64,000 nt of DNA from Neostapfia colusana (GCA_030760725.1 JASWHV010000018.1:21298273-21362272), one strand, 5' to 3'. Numbered from the stretch's first letter, positions 32,917-44,242 are shown. Notes: generated by a model not told the origin, from the letters alone. Numbers and translations: made by a program.

Positions 32917-34755
32917 TTTGCTATCCAGGCCCCCGGCTACCCGGATGGTCTGGGTGGCTTCGGCGCCGACTTGGACGACCTTTAAGGGGACGCCGCCCTC
33001 GTCGAGAGGTTGCACCCGGGGTGCTGTGGCGGAAGCATGGTGACGTGCGCTCGGGCGGAGCTGGTCTGGCTCTGTACTGCCGGGGGCTGATGCCCCAGCT
33101 GTTGCGAGCGCTTGGAGTTTCTCTAAGGCCGACACTGCAGCAGTTCGGTCTCCACGAATCCTGATGACGCCCGTCGGTGTTGGCATCTTCAGGACGAGGT
33201 AGCCGTAGTGGGCTACTGCCATGAACCGGTACAGGGCTGGCCTGCCGATTATGGCGTTGAAGGGGAGGTCTATCTCCGCTACGTCGAACAGAATGTACTC
33301 TGTATGATAGCTGTTCGGAGCCCCGAAGGTCACCGGGAGGCTAATGTTGCCATAGGGAATGACCTGTCCCGGCCCTACCCCTGAGAACGGGCTCGACGGG
33401 GTGAGCTTCGCCATCGGGATCTGCAGCTTCTGGAAAGCTGCACGGCTGATGAGGTTCAGCCCAGCTCCACCATCTACCAAAACGTGGTACATTCTCACGT
33501 TGGCGATGGTAGGAGCTACCAAGAGCGGTAGTTGGCCGGCCCCAGCCATGTTCCTGGGGCAGTCGGTGGCGTCAAAGCTGATGGGGGTCCCCATCCACTT
33601 AAGGTGCGGTGCGGCACTTGGGAGTGGCGCCACCGACGCTACCGCTCGGCGCAAAGTCTTGACTGCGCTTCGGGACGAGGGGTCGGTGTACCTGCCGTAT
33701 ATGACGTAGAGCTTCTTTCGACGCTCATCGTCACTGGAGCTGGAGTCCTCATGATTGCGTGCCGCCTTCACGGCGCGCTGAGGCTCCTGGATCTCCTCTG
33801 GGTGGTCGATGCTGTCTGGGGCATCCACCCTCTGTTTGCCTTCCTTTGGACGGAAGGGTGGGGCATCAGCCCGCTGCCGCTTCCCCTTGCGGAAGCGCTC
33901 TGCGAGCTTTTGGATCTCCCGGCACTCGGCAGTAGTGTGGCGACAGCAGCCGTGCACGGGGCACATATTGTCTTGATCACCTTCTGGGATTGGTGATCTT
34001 CGCTGCCTCTTGTCGGGGCGCGGCCCCGGAGCCCCACTGAGCGTCGCTGCAGTGACGACTGGGGCTGCGGTCGGTGATTCTATCTTGCTTCTGCCTCGGT
34101 TCTTGGCCTTCCTGCTGCCTCCACAGGGAGTAGGACCAGATCCGGGCAGTCCTCCTGACTCGGAGGACGGCAGTGAGTGCCAGTTCCGTCCTTCAGCTGC
34201 TCTGGCGCACTTGTCTGCCAAGCTGAAGAGCTCTGAGGCATCGCGGACCTCCCTGGTCGCGAGCTTCTCGAGCATCTTCTTGTCCCGGACGCCTTGCCAG
34301 AACGCCACCACCACAGAAGCATTTTGAATGTGTGGGATGGTGTTCCGCACCTGGGAGAACCGCTGGATGAAAGAGCGCAGCGACTCACCAGGTTGTTGCT
34401 GGATGGCGTGGAGGTCGAGCTCCGTGCCAGGACGGGTGTAGGAACTGCCGAAGTTGGCTATGAACTGCCGGCAAAGCTCTACCCAGGAAGTTACAGAACC
34501 CTGGGGGAGGTTCATGAGCCAAGACCGGGCTGGACCGGTCAAGGCGACAGGGAAGTAATTGGCCATGACGGCTTCATTCGCTCCTGCGGCAAGTACGGCG
34601 GTGGAGTAGATCTGGAGGAACTCCACCGGGTTGACGCTGCCGTCGTACTTCTCGGGCAGGTGCGGCCGAAACTTGCGCGGCCACTTCGCGAAGCGAAGGT
34701 GGGGCGCGAGGGCCGCACACCCTGCTTCTGTCACCGCAGGTTCTGGTGCCGCGAA
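32917..34755 (-). pseudogene. gag: TAT-1 gag core and protease
   Basis: Open between TGA 34756-34758 and TAG 32914-32916; the first ATG after the stop is at 34734. The capsid has LPEKYDGSVNPVEFLQIY, ARSWLMNL and FIQRFSQVRN. A zinc-finger-like HGCCRHTTAEC lies about residue 260. Protease follows with LVDGGAGLNLIS, where DGGAG replaces the usual DSGAS/DTGA. The protease end IIGRPALYRFMAVAHYGYLVLKMPT matches the TAT type. It belonged to one continuous gag-pro-pol frame. Confidence 0.88.
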
Positions 34756-34758
34756 CGC

Positions 34759-35475
34759 TCAGTTCGCACTGGGCACAGCGTACCCCGGTACGGGTAAGGC
34801 TGCACCATAGGCCGGGGGCGCCATCTGCAGGACATATGACTGTGGCATATTCTGCACGGGCAGAGATCGCGTGGCGAAGGTCTGCTCTTCAGGCTGGGTC
34901 GAGGCCGACGTCATGCTGCCGTCAGCCTCTTGGTAGCGACGCCTTTCTCGGCGTTGCTCGAGGTATACCCGGGCATCTTGACCCAAGCGACACCGCTCCA
35001 GCTCTGTCCTCAGATCCGTTGATTGGAGGCTGGTAGAGCTGGAATCTGCCGTCTGTTCGCCAACCATTGGCGTGCACATCGGCGACACGGCCGGTTGGCC
35101 AGAGTGTCGTCTCCGTCGAAGTCGAGGGTTTGCGGCAGCGACGACAAGACGGTCTACCTCGCGAATCCACTGCTGGGTCGCTGCCTGAGGCGCGTCCCCA
35201 GCGGGCGGATTGTGCAGTAGCGCTCTTGCTGCAGCTAGCGCACCCCCACCGGGTACGCCCAGCGCTACTGAAGACCTGACGCTGGTTGGAGCCTGCATTG
35301 CCGGGGTCGGCGCTGCCAGAGCCGGTTGCTGGCTCCCAGCTTGTACCGACACACTCCGTCCCGAGTGTGTTGACTTGTACTCCCCCCTGGTCGCGGTTCG
35401 CCGTGGAGGCGGGGGAGGTGAGCTTGCCGCTGAAGGGAGCTTGGTCATCTTCATCGGCGGAAACTCGTCGCGCAA
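34759..35475 (-). pseudogene. gag: TAT-1 gag N-terminal region
   Basis: 238 codons from MRDEFPPMKM to the TGA at 34756-34758; the frame continues into the gag core. The protein is low-complexity (proline, alanine, serine) with a charged helix-like stretch (LEQRRERRRYQEADG). In TAT-2a the codon matching the TGA is CAA, so the stop is a derived change. Confidence 0.8.
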
Positions 35476-35490
35476 GGGGAAAACCCCCTA

Positions 35491-35504
35491 CCTGGCGCGC
35501 CAAA
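35491..35504 (-). other. TAT-1 primer binding site
   Basis: TTTGGCGCGCCAGG on the minus strand abuts the 5' LTR. It is the same at 54154-54167 and, in plus orientation, at 61685-61698. It is not the Met-tRNA site of the Tekay elements; I cannot name the primer tRNA with confidence. Confidence 0.75.
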
Positions 35505-36602
35505 TGTCGAAGTGTTCGGTCGACACTTCCCCCGGGCCTGCACTGGGCAGCCCGCGGAGGTTCTTTTTTCGGTGGGGCTAGTCCCTTGCGGAGAGCTTGC
35601 GCGGATGGACGAGTTAGTAAGAGCTTGACGCGGTGAGTTTTACGTGGTTCAGGCCGCCGGAGCGTAAAACCCTACGTCCACGGCGAGCTATGGAGCTCGC
35701 TGTATTCCTTGCTGCCCAGGGCCGGAGTCCTGAGCTTGGGGGTGAGTTACAGCTTGGGAGTGAATGGCTAGCGTATGAGTTGCTGAAATGCGAACCCTTG
35801 CTATTGTCGCCTACCCGAGCCTTTTATAGTCCAAGACTCGGGTGGCTTACAAGGGGGGCCGGGACCCGACAGGTGGTCCCGGGAAGATTGTCTATCATCT
35901 ACCGTATCTGCAGTTATGCCGGTAGTTGTGTCTGGTCGAAGGCTTCTGAGTCTTCGTCTTGCCGCCCTGCCCATGCCGCATGCTAGTCGTAGTGGTTGAT
36001 GACGGCGCAGGCGGCATGGGATGTCTTGTCGCGGTGTTTATTGGCTGGCAGGTTCTGACACCGCGCGCCAGTCTGTGATGCGACTGGGCGCAACGGCACC
36101 TGACAGAGGCGTGCTCCGCATCTCCGCGTCTTGGGAAGACGCGGGCCATGAATACCTTGTATGGGCAAGGTATGGGGCGTCTTTACGCCCGCTGCCTATC
36201 GCTCGGGGGCAGGCAGTTCCGTTCTTCTGGCCACGTGGCTGGCCCGGAGCCCTTCTCAGAGGAGAGGAGGGTCCGGCCCGCGGGGCACGTGGAGCCTCCG
36301 GACCTCTCCCCGCGGAGGGGGAGGTCCGGCTTCTGTCGGCCACGTGGCGGGCCCGGAGCTCTTCTCTGAGGAGGGGGAGGTCCGGCCCCGCCGGACGCGT
36401 GGCGCCTTCGGACCTCTCCCCCGCGGAGGGGGAGGTCCGGCTTCTGTATGCCACGTGGCGGGCCCAGAGCTCTCCTCTGAGGAGAGGGAGGTCCGGCCCC
36501 GCCGGATGCGTGGCGCCTTTGGAGCTCTCCCTGCGGAGAAGGGCGAGTTCCTTAGGCATTTTCCCCTGTGCGCGGGGGTACCCCATATCTCAGGTACCGA
36601 CA
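35505..36602 (-). repeat. TAT-1 5' LTR (minus orientation)
   Basis: 1098 bp, the same length as the 3' copy. A minus-strand TATA box CTATAAAAGG is at 35820-35829. Confidence 0.95.
36232..36560. repeat. 55-bp G-box module array in the TAT-1 5' LTR
   Basis: Unit cores at 36232, 36286, 36341, about 36396, 36452 and about 36507: spacing 54-56 bp. Odd units are GCCACGTGGC, even units GGCACGTGG or decayed GACGCGTGG/GATGCGTGG. Each core is followed on the plus strand by GGAGC or GGACCTC, a stem, and GAGGTCCGG. The array sits about 400 bp upstream of the TATA box in transcription sense. Confidence 0.9.
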
Positions 36603-36607
36603 CACCC
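36603..36607. other. Target-site duplication of TAT-1, right copy (CACCC)
   Basis: Matches 15185-15189; the Gypsy-1 LTR resumes at 36608 with AATTTCAAAACC. Confidence 0.95.
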
Positions 36608-39600
36608 AATTTCAAAACCTTTTTGAGGTCATTTTGGTATAGCTAGAAATATGGCAGTTTGAAACCATATTCAAATTCAAACTGGTTTTTATCCCATGAA
36701 TTTAAAAGTGGGAGGCATATTCTTACTCAGCACATTTTTGTGAGCCCACACACCAATTTTCACTCCATTTGGAGTTGATCTTGACATGAGCTAACTGGGA
36801 CAAATTCAAACTTTATTTCAATTCAAAACTGAACTTGTGCTGAAATTCATTCAAACCAAACCCAATTTGAATTCTATTCAATTCAAATGGCTCATGGGTG
36901 AATAATTTGAATCACCATGGGTATTTTGGGGCTCACTGTTTACAACAGTGATTAGGAGTAAATTTCAGAGGTTAAAACTGGAAGTGGGACCCACATGTCA
37001 GCCACCACTTCAACTCAAACCGACTGAAATTTTCTCACTCGGTTAACCGAGCCGCTGCTGCGATCGCCACCGTGGGCAGCCTCCGCGACAGCAGCTGCTT
37101 GCCCACGTGCGGGCGTGAGGCGGTGCAGAGCCTTCTTAAGGCGCCTGTCCCCCTCCTCGGCCGAAGCATCGCCGTTTCTTCCCCGCAAGAACTCAGCGCC
37201 AGCCGAAATTTTCCGCAGCTCGGAATCGATCGGAGAGCGCCGATCACAGCTACCTCCGTCCCCTCCAGAGCCCCGGCAAGGTACTAGAGACCTTCCTCCG
37301 TCTTCCCCGCTGCTAGAATTCAGTTGAAACCGATTGATATCGGCTGTTCCGAAAGATCAATTCAGCGACTTAGAACCGCCGCACCTCGGGCTCCCATGAC
37401 AGCCCAACCAGGGCGTTGTCACGCCCAAGCCAAGGCACCCTTGGACGCGCTGGTGACCGGTGCTTCTCACCCCCGAGCCACAGCTCGAGTGGTTGCTCAC
37501 CGGCGGCGAATTTCCAGTTTTCCCCTTTCTGTGTGCGGAACGACCTTCGGGTGCGATTCCGTTGAATTCGTGCTCGAGAAAGGATTAGAGGGCCTCAATC
37601 CAATCTCACACAAACTAGACACGGTAACGCACAAGTTGCCTTCACAACCCTTGGCCGGAGAACCTCTGTACCCGGTGTAATTTGAGGTTTACCAATGGCG
37701 GAATAAATGGGAGGCATCGGGCGCACGGTGAAGACCTACTTCGGGCCTTCCCTGAGCTGCCTCAAGCTCATGTCGACCTTCCCTGAGGTCCACTGATGCT
37801 TCCCGACCGGTTCCTCGAGTAGTTGAGGTGCTAGGGTAGTCAGCCGACATGGCCAAAGTCTTTCCGAGGTGGCGGCTCGTCGCCGACCATACCGGCCATT
37901 GTCATGAGTAGCTGACCCCAGAATCCGGTTCCCCGAGTGAAAGTAGGCAGGGGCGGCCAAAATCGTGAAGTTTGGAGCTGTACAGAAGCCGGCGGCGAGC
38001 TCTCCGGCGAGGTCCCTCGGCGGCAGAGCGCGGGCGTCGCGAGGTAGAAGAAGGGGGTGGACCCCAGCTGTCAGCGGCCGATATATTGAATCGGGATCGG
38101 GCTGCGGCCGGGATCAGCTGTGCTGGTGCGCAAAATCCTTGTGGGCCGCGGTGTGCTGTCGCCTCGGCGTGCGACGCGTGTCCCCAGGGCCCACTCGCGA
38201 GTTTAAACTTTTCCCCGATTTTCAGATTTCCTTCAAACTTCAAATCCTCATAACTTTGGCTAGAAAGCTTCAAATTGAGTGAACCAAATTTTGCTGGATT
38301 CAGCTCTCTGAGTACTTTCCATCAAATCAAGTTGCACTTCATGAAATTCCTTAATTCTCCAGAATTAATTCCTCAAACTTTAAACTGTTTGAAATTGTAA
38401 CTGGAGAATCCTATGGATGAAAAACCTGAAATTTTGCTGGGATGTTCACCAAAATATCCCTGAACTACCATAAAAATTTCAGACCCATTGGAGCTCATTT
38501 AATCCACCTAATGGTGTGATTAGTGAAACTGTTCCAGAGAAAATAGAAAATGTTCAGAAACATTTTCAGAATTTTCTCTGAAATTGTTTAGCTCATATCT
38601 TTAGTTATGAACTTCCAAATTAAGTGAGACCGACTCCATTAGAACCCTCTGAAAATCTAGTTTTCAGAAAGTCATAGTTTGTTCCATGAAAATCCTTAGA
38701 GCACCCTAAGAGTTCCAATTAAGGTCAAGGACATAATTAATTGTGGAGGGCTCAAATGAGCTTTGCTGCAACTAAAACTTGACCAAATCTCTGTTTAGGT
38801 TGTAACCAAGCCCCAGTAAAAGTTTCACAGTCATTGGGTCTGTCTAGTGAGGGTTATAGACTTCACAAATTTAAATTCAATCAAATGCATTTAAATTAAT
38901 ACATATATTTTATATCATGTAGTCGCTACGGTCGAGGAGGAACCCGAAGTCCTAGACTTCGTTACTCCGGAGGAACAGCTAGCCTACGACCAATAGCAGC
39001 AAGGCAAGCTCCGGTTTGCATTAACCTTTTTACAAATTTTTATTGTTTTGAGCACATACTTGTTTACTTTATTCTTTGCATTAGAGTCTTGTTTGGAAGC
39101 CCCACTGCATAGCCAAGAGAACCATGGGTTGGGTTTAGGATTGCAAACCCCGTTAGCTACTGCATTGCTAGGATAGAGTAGGATTCGGTACAAGTCGAAT
39201 AGTTGGAACTACTCGCGAGCATAGGCTAGAGGCACTCGACTCGGGTATTGATAGCACATGAAACACATGGCAAGAAAATGAGACCAAGCAGAGGGTAAGG
39301 GCAACAGGACTTTGGGGCCTGTGTGCTGTAGCTCCGCTTGTGTCGATTGAGGACCGAGCCGTGTGTGGGCCTGTTGAACAAGCTAGAACAGTACCGAAGA
39401 CCTACCGGCTATATGGGAACCGGGAAACTGATGTAACTCGGGTAGCTGGGTATTGAGGCATTGCCTGTTGTTCAGAGGGTAGGTTGAGAGCTCGAGGTGT
39501 AAATCAGCTGGCTGCATGGAGATGCGCGTGCAGAGACCTCTTGCTCGGGACGATGGGACCGGTTCAATATTTGGCTGGCGGGCGAAAGGTGGTTGCGTAC

Positions 39601-39804
39601 GGCGTCCGTGATGGTTGTTGTAGGCAACATCGAGTACGGGCGTACGTGACGGGTTATTCAGGTAACCCTGCAGGTGTAAATCGATTATAATCGCCGTCCC
39701 TCGCGGTCAGTGAGTGCCACTTGTTCACTGTACCGTGACGTAGAAAGAACAGGCTACTTACATGTTAAAATGTTGCTGATTGAAAGATGGACTTGATTGC
39801 TAAT
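36608..39804 (+). repeat. Gypsy-1 3' LTR, block 2
   Basis: Matches 3813-7013 of the 5' LTR with about 2% difference, ending at the Gypsy-3 insertion. The small ORFs here are LTR sequence. Confidence 0.95.
39800..39804. other. Target-site duplication of Gypsy-3, left copy (CTAAT)
   Basis: CTAAT is repeated at 52551-52555 after the element. Confidence 0.95.
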
Positions 39805-40052
39805 TGTAACACCCCAAATTTTGATTCAAAACTCTAAACCATGTTCAGAGGGGAATTTAAAAATTTTTGGACGTGTTGCATGTTTTGCAAAAATTCAAAT
39901 TCAAACTGGAATTCAAATTATACTCAAAACAGAAAAGAAATGGAAAAAGAAAAAGAGAAACGGGAAAAAACCGGCCAGTGGGCCGAAACCCGCCAGCCGG
40001 CCCAGTTTCCCCGCGCCAGCCCGCCCCCGCGCGCGCCGCGCTGTCTCTCACA

Positions 40053-40073
40053 GACAGGTGGGACCCGCCTGTC
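40053..40073 (+). promoter_or_regulatory. Near-palindrome with GTGGGACCC in the Gypsy-3 LTR
   Basis: GACAGGTGGG, then A, then CCCGCCTGTC form a near-perfect inverted repeat containing a TCP-type GTGGGACCC core, 135 bp upstream of the TATA box. The 3' LTR copy is at 49308-49328. Confidence 0.4.
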
Positions 40074-40208
40074 ATCCCTAACCCCGCGACCCCGGACTCT
40101 CTCCCGCGCGCGCGATCGCAACCGACCGGATTTCCGCGTCCCGCAGCCCGAATTCTGGTCCCAGAGGACTCAAACTCGATCGCAACAGACCCACCGCCCT
40201 CCCCCGGC

Positions 40209-40216
40209 TATAAAAA
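40209..40216 (+). promoter_or_regulatory. TATA box of the Gypsy-3 5' LTR
   Basis: TATAAAAA in GGCTATAAAAACCCC, about 400 bp into the LTR; the 3' LTR copy is at 49464-49471. Confidence 0.65.
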
Positions 40217-43200
40217 CCCCAGCCCCGATCGGTTTTTCCCACGCGATCGCCGATTTTTACTCCGGTGAGCACCGAGACTTCGCCGGTGAATTCTGGCTGA
40301 TCTAAGCTCGGAAACTCTGATCTAACTCGCTGGTCTTGATCCACCGCCTCCGGGGAGCTTTGCAGGTGCAGAAAACTCGGAGACTTACGGTGTAAATCCA
40401 GCGCCGACGAGCTTCGCCGTGGTTTTGCCTCGGACCTCGCCGCCGATCACTTTCCAGGACCCCCGAGCTCGAGAAAACCCCCGAGGTGAGATCCCTGAGC
40501 TCCCCTCTACCGATCTATGCCATCAGATCACAGTTCTAGGCAGAATTCTCGAGGACCTGAAACTTTCCGGCGAGATCGCCGCTTCCCGCCGCCGTGCGCC
40601 GCCGGCAGCGCCGCCCGCGCTCGATCAGAGCGACGTGGCCGCTTGTGCGCCGTTTATTTTAAATCGCACGGTAGACTTTAAAACCCCGCGTACCGGTTCG
40701 ATGTTATAATCTCAGCCGTCGGTTTAAAATCGGACGGTCCACGTCAGCCCCGCATTATAAAGACTGGAATTCTTACGTGCTACCCCTGGGGTTCTCTGGA
40801 ATTGAGAGCTAGCCCCGGAAACTTCAGATCTAGCCCCTGGAACTCCAGAAAATCATGTAAATTCATTTAAAAATCAGTTTTAACCCCTGGACTTAATAGA
40901 AATTAGGAAAAACACCTCTGATAAGTGCAGCTAGACCCCTGGAAATTATGAAAATAATATTATAGACCCTGTAATGGGGTGAATTCATTATTTTAGCCCT
41001 GTTTAGTATTTAATTTAGAAAATTGAATATGTAACTAGTGTTTAAAAATTAAAAAGGGGGACAAACGTAATTGTCAAAATTAATTAAAAACTTTCTCAGT
41101 ACTTAGAAAACTTTGGAGTGAGATAAAAATATATTTTTGGGCTGAAATAAATCTGTTTCATCTATTATTCACATTTATTAGTATAGGGACACATTTTTAA
41201 GTAAAGAATAGCTATAGAAAAATAGGGAAAATAATTATGAAATAGTATACATCAGAAGCCAAGGTCAAAATATGTTATTAAATTATTTAGGATCAGAACC
41301 TATACTGTTTAGGTGATGTGTATTACTAATTTCATAATAAAATACACAATTATGCATAGGAATATAAATCTGAAAATATAGCAACTAGTAAATGATAAAT
41401 GGAGTTTTTAAAATCCAAAGGGTTCAGTTTAGGGTTGATAGAAATTGTGAAGGCACATATGGAGAAGAAAAATACTTTTCATACATACTTGGTAGTTTAA
41501 TATAAGGAATTTATTTAAAACAGAAACACATATATATATATATATAAATATAGTATGTAAGTATAAATGTGGACACAAAAGTAGGAATCATATATACATG
41601 GTTAAAAGTGCATGCAAGCCACAACTTAACACACATAAAGTAACCACAACACATATAATGGTAAAGAACTTTTATAAATATGAATGTGTGGTTTGTATGA
41701 AGTAGAAGTGTGAACTATGTCTTATGATTGTTGTTTTTCTTTTGCTATGTGTGATGGTATGAAGTAGAACCTGTTCAAGAGCAAGTTATTCCTTTCCAAG
41801 ATCAGGACTACCCATTTCAAGAGCAGCAAGAAGGAGGCAAGTGTCCTTGACCACTTTGATCCTATGCTAGGATGTGTAGGTAGAATTATTTGCATTGTCA
41901 AATGAAATATGAAACCCATGCTAGGAAAGTTTCCCTAGAATTGCATTACCTTGTTTCCTTGAAGCTTGGGTTGGGATTTATTTTGTCAGGTCATTTATAC
42001 ACATGCATATGCTTAGCCATGCTTAGAATGGGATATTTGGGATATGAGATCATCAGTTTATATTACCATACTCTTGAATGAGACATTGTGAGTTATGTAG
42101 AGGTAGGGATCAAGGCAAGTTGGATGTTTTGGTTGTGTGCTGGGTGCACGAGACTTGGGTTTGTGTTTAGTACTTGCCTGGATCCTAAGGACCGGTTCAT
42201 GGAGCATGTAACCCGGCTTTACAGTGCCAACCACATGCTGAGATGGGGCAGCTTGGCCAATTAATTAGGTGTATCCCCGGCGTAGTATGGGTGTGTTGGA
42301 TGGTGCGGGGAGTAGGTGTCAGCTGGACTACCATATGAACCGCAAGGCTCAAGAGGGGGCCACTGCAGCGGGGTTGGAGCCTCTTGTATGCTGTTAGGGG
42401 TGAAACCTCAGTGGGCCCACGCTCGTCGGGAATCCCTTTGTAAAGGCTTCGTAGTGATCTCTTGGCCGCACACCTGGGAAGTGTGAATGTGGATCGTAGC
42501 CACTGGCATAATGGAGGTTCCTTTAGTCCACCCGGCAACGGGGGATGAAATCACTACTTGTAGGTACAGTGGTACAAACTCTGCAGAGTCAAAACTGTCT
42601 TGACAGCCGTGCTCACGGTTAAGAGCGGCCTGGACTTATTCATGATTAGAGGAGTGATGGTTTTTGGAAGTTGTAGATGTTAAGCGGGGAGCTTAACATT
42701 GGTAATGATGTTATGATTATTGGATTACAATGATGGGATGGGAGATTGGGACCATTTCACCTGTGTAGTAATGTAGGTGCTTAATAAGCTAAGGTGATAG
42801 GTATTAATTACGTAGTGCTTTAACCATGAGTTCAACCTCTCCTTGTTCTAGCCATGCATGATATAATTTTCCCACACTTGCTGAGTACCATTGGTACTCA
42901 ACCTTGCATATTTGTTGGTTTATATTGCTGCTCAGGTCAAGATAATGAGGTGGTGTATAATGACCAAGACTTTGGACCCGAAGAAGGTTTCTAGGTTCAT
43001 GGAGACCCCCGGGCAACGCCTGTGATGGAGCCCTAAAAGAATAATATTCCGCTGCTAGTTTATTTACTTGTGATGAAGCATTAGTGTCTATTGAGACATT
43101 TGCGATGTAAGACTTATTTATATTCGACACCTGGCTTGTAATAAATGATGCTTCACTATTTGTCATTACATGTATGAGAAAATGATCCTGGCATACATGT

Positions 43201-43241
43201 GATATTCACTTGGTTGTTCTTCGGAAAAACCGGGTGTGACA

Positions 43242-43462
43242 GAGGTGGTATCAGAGCCAAGGTTGCCCGTAGGAACGTGGACCTAGGTAGAAATGGACGT
43301 ATTTAAGGGCCCTATTTTCTTAAAAACTATTTTCCAAGGTATGGGTGGAAAAGTGTTATTTAAGGAGTCATTTTCTTCATCTTACCCCAAATTTTCATTC
43401 AAAATGGGATTTTTGTTTAAAAAGTTTATCTAACCTAAGTTTTTAATTCTTTTTGGTTTTAG
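43242..43462 (+). other. Gypsy-3 leader with primer binding site
   Basis: TGGTATCAGAGCC starts at 43246, four bases after the LTR, and matches initiator Met tRNA. The leader is only about 220 bp, much shorter than in Gypsy-1. Confidence 0.9.
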
Positions 43463-44242
43463 ATGGTTCGCATGATTCGCACCGCTCGCAAGTCCACAGG
43501 AGGGAGAGTTCCCGTAGTTGCCCTTGCCGAAAGAGAGGAGAGTCGTCCAGTGACGTACCTTTCCTACGGATTGGCAGTAGGAGACTTGTTGCGCCGTCTT
43601 CGACGTATGCTCGAAGCCGCCGGCAATACGGGCAAGCTAATCATCCACTATAACTCCACCAGGACCATCCGTGAGAAGAGGGAAGAATGGAGTTCGGAGA
43701 TGAGGATTATACACGAGAATCAGCTGCTTAAGATTCACCACTCTCCAGCTTGTCGAGCAACACAAGTTGACGCGGAGAAAGATGTCACCTGGGAGGCCAT
43801 CACCTGCCAGAGTCACATCTATCGTCGCCACTTGGACAAAACGGAGTACATGTATGTCCTCCAACGTGAGAGTGGTACCACGGAGTACAAGTACCCACCG
43901 GTGCAGCAAGGGACTTCCCATGAGCACATGGACTTGTGCTTGGAGGATGCTGCTATGCTCAGCACTCGACTGCAGGAGTGTCAACAAGAGCTTCAGGATG
44001 TCCGAGACACCCTGAAGGAAACGGAGGCGTTGCTGCGAGCTTGCTTAAAGGCGAGAGAAAGAGGAGATGGGAATGAACTGTGTGTCACCGTGAGTGATCC
44101 ATGGACTCCTGACTCCCCGGATCACCGAGCAATCAGGCGTCGTCGCACTTCTCCACCAGCAGCCTCCCCACCCAAAGCAGAGTCAGAAGGTAGCCGAAAT
44201 GAGGAGGAAGATCCCGAGGAGCCAGCTCAAGAGGACGAGTAG
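43463..44242 (+). CDS. Extra ORF upstream of gag in Gypsy-3, coiled-coil protein of unknown function
   Basis: 259 codons from MVRMIRTARK, uninterrupted. The N-terminal ~140 residues look globular (AVGDLLRRLRRMLEAA, DVTWEAITCQ, YMYVLQRESG). Residues about 155-200 form a probable coiled coil (LSTRLQECQQELQDVRDTL). A basic patch IRRRRTSPP and an acidic tail follow. It lies 300 bp before gag on the same strand, in another frame. Position, size and layout match the Gypsy-1 ORF at 9121-10041, with only patchy sequence likeness (a Trp-containing block followed by a Tyr-Val/Leu block). I recognise no characterised family. It could be expressed from a spliced or shared transcript; nothing in the sequence decides this. 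Confidence 0.7.
   Translation: MVRMIRTARKSTGGRVPVVALAEREESRPVTYLSYGLAVGDLLRRLRRMLEAAGNTGKLIIHYNSTRTIREKREEWSSEMRIIHENQLLKIHHSPACRATQVDAEKDVTWEAITCQSHIYRRHLDKTEYMYVLQRESGTTEYKYPPVQQGTSHEHMDLCLEDAAMLSTRLQECQQELQDVRDTLKETEALLRACLKARERGDGNELCVTVSDPWTPDSPDHRAIRRRRTSPPAASPPKAESEGSRNEEEDPEEPAQEDE

Larger units (their letters stand above)
15190..36602 (-). mobile_element. TAT-1: TAT-lineage Ty3/gypsy element, split by Gypsy-2
   Basis: Two 1098-bp LTRs (15190-16287 and 35505-36602) flank gag, protease, RT, RNase H, a second (archaeal-type) RNase H and integrase, all read on the minus strand. The dual RNase H defines the TAT lineage. Without Gypsy-2 the element is about 10.5 kb. All coding parts lie in one frame, broken by four nonsense codons and by the Gypsy-2 insertion. 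Between pol and the 3' LTR is a 2 kb region with a short antisense ORF and a minisatellite. Its LTRs differ at about 30 sites by eye. That looks older than the host element, but the LTRs are rich in CpG and many changes are C/T transitions. Confidence 0.95.
39805..43241 (+). repeat. Gypsy-3 5' LTR
   Basis: Starts TGTAACACCCC and ends GGGTGTGACA. ORFs in its GC-rich first kilobase are duplicated in the 3' LTR and have no domains. Confidence 0.97.

Noticed and set aside
39841..40344. ORFs of 88-154 residues in the first part of the Gypsy-3 LTR (repeated at 49095-49599)
   Set aside because: GC-rich low-complexity LTR leader shared by both LTRs, spanning the TATA box; no domain.
42197..43166. 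Minus-strand ORFs of 113 and 120 residues in the Gypsy-3 LTR (copied at 51506-52475)
   Set aside because: Identical in both LTRs because of recent insertion; no domain, and they oppose the element's transcription.
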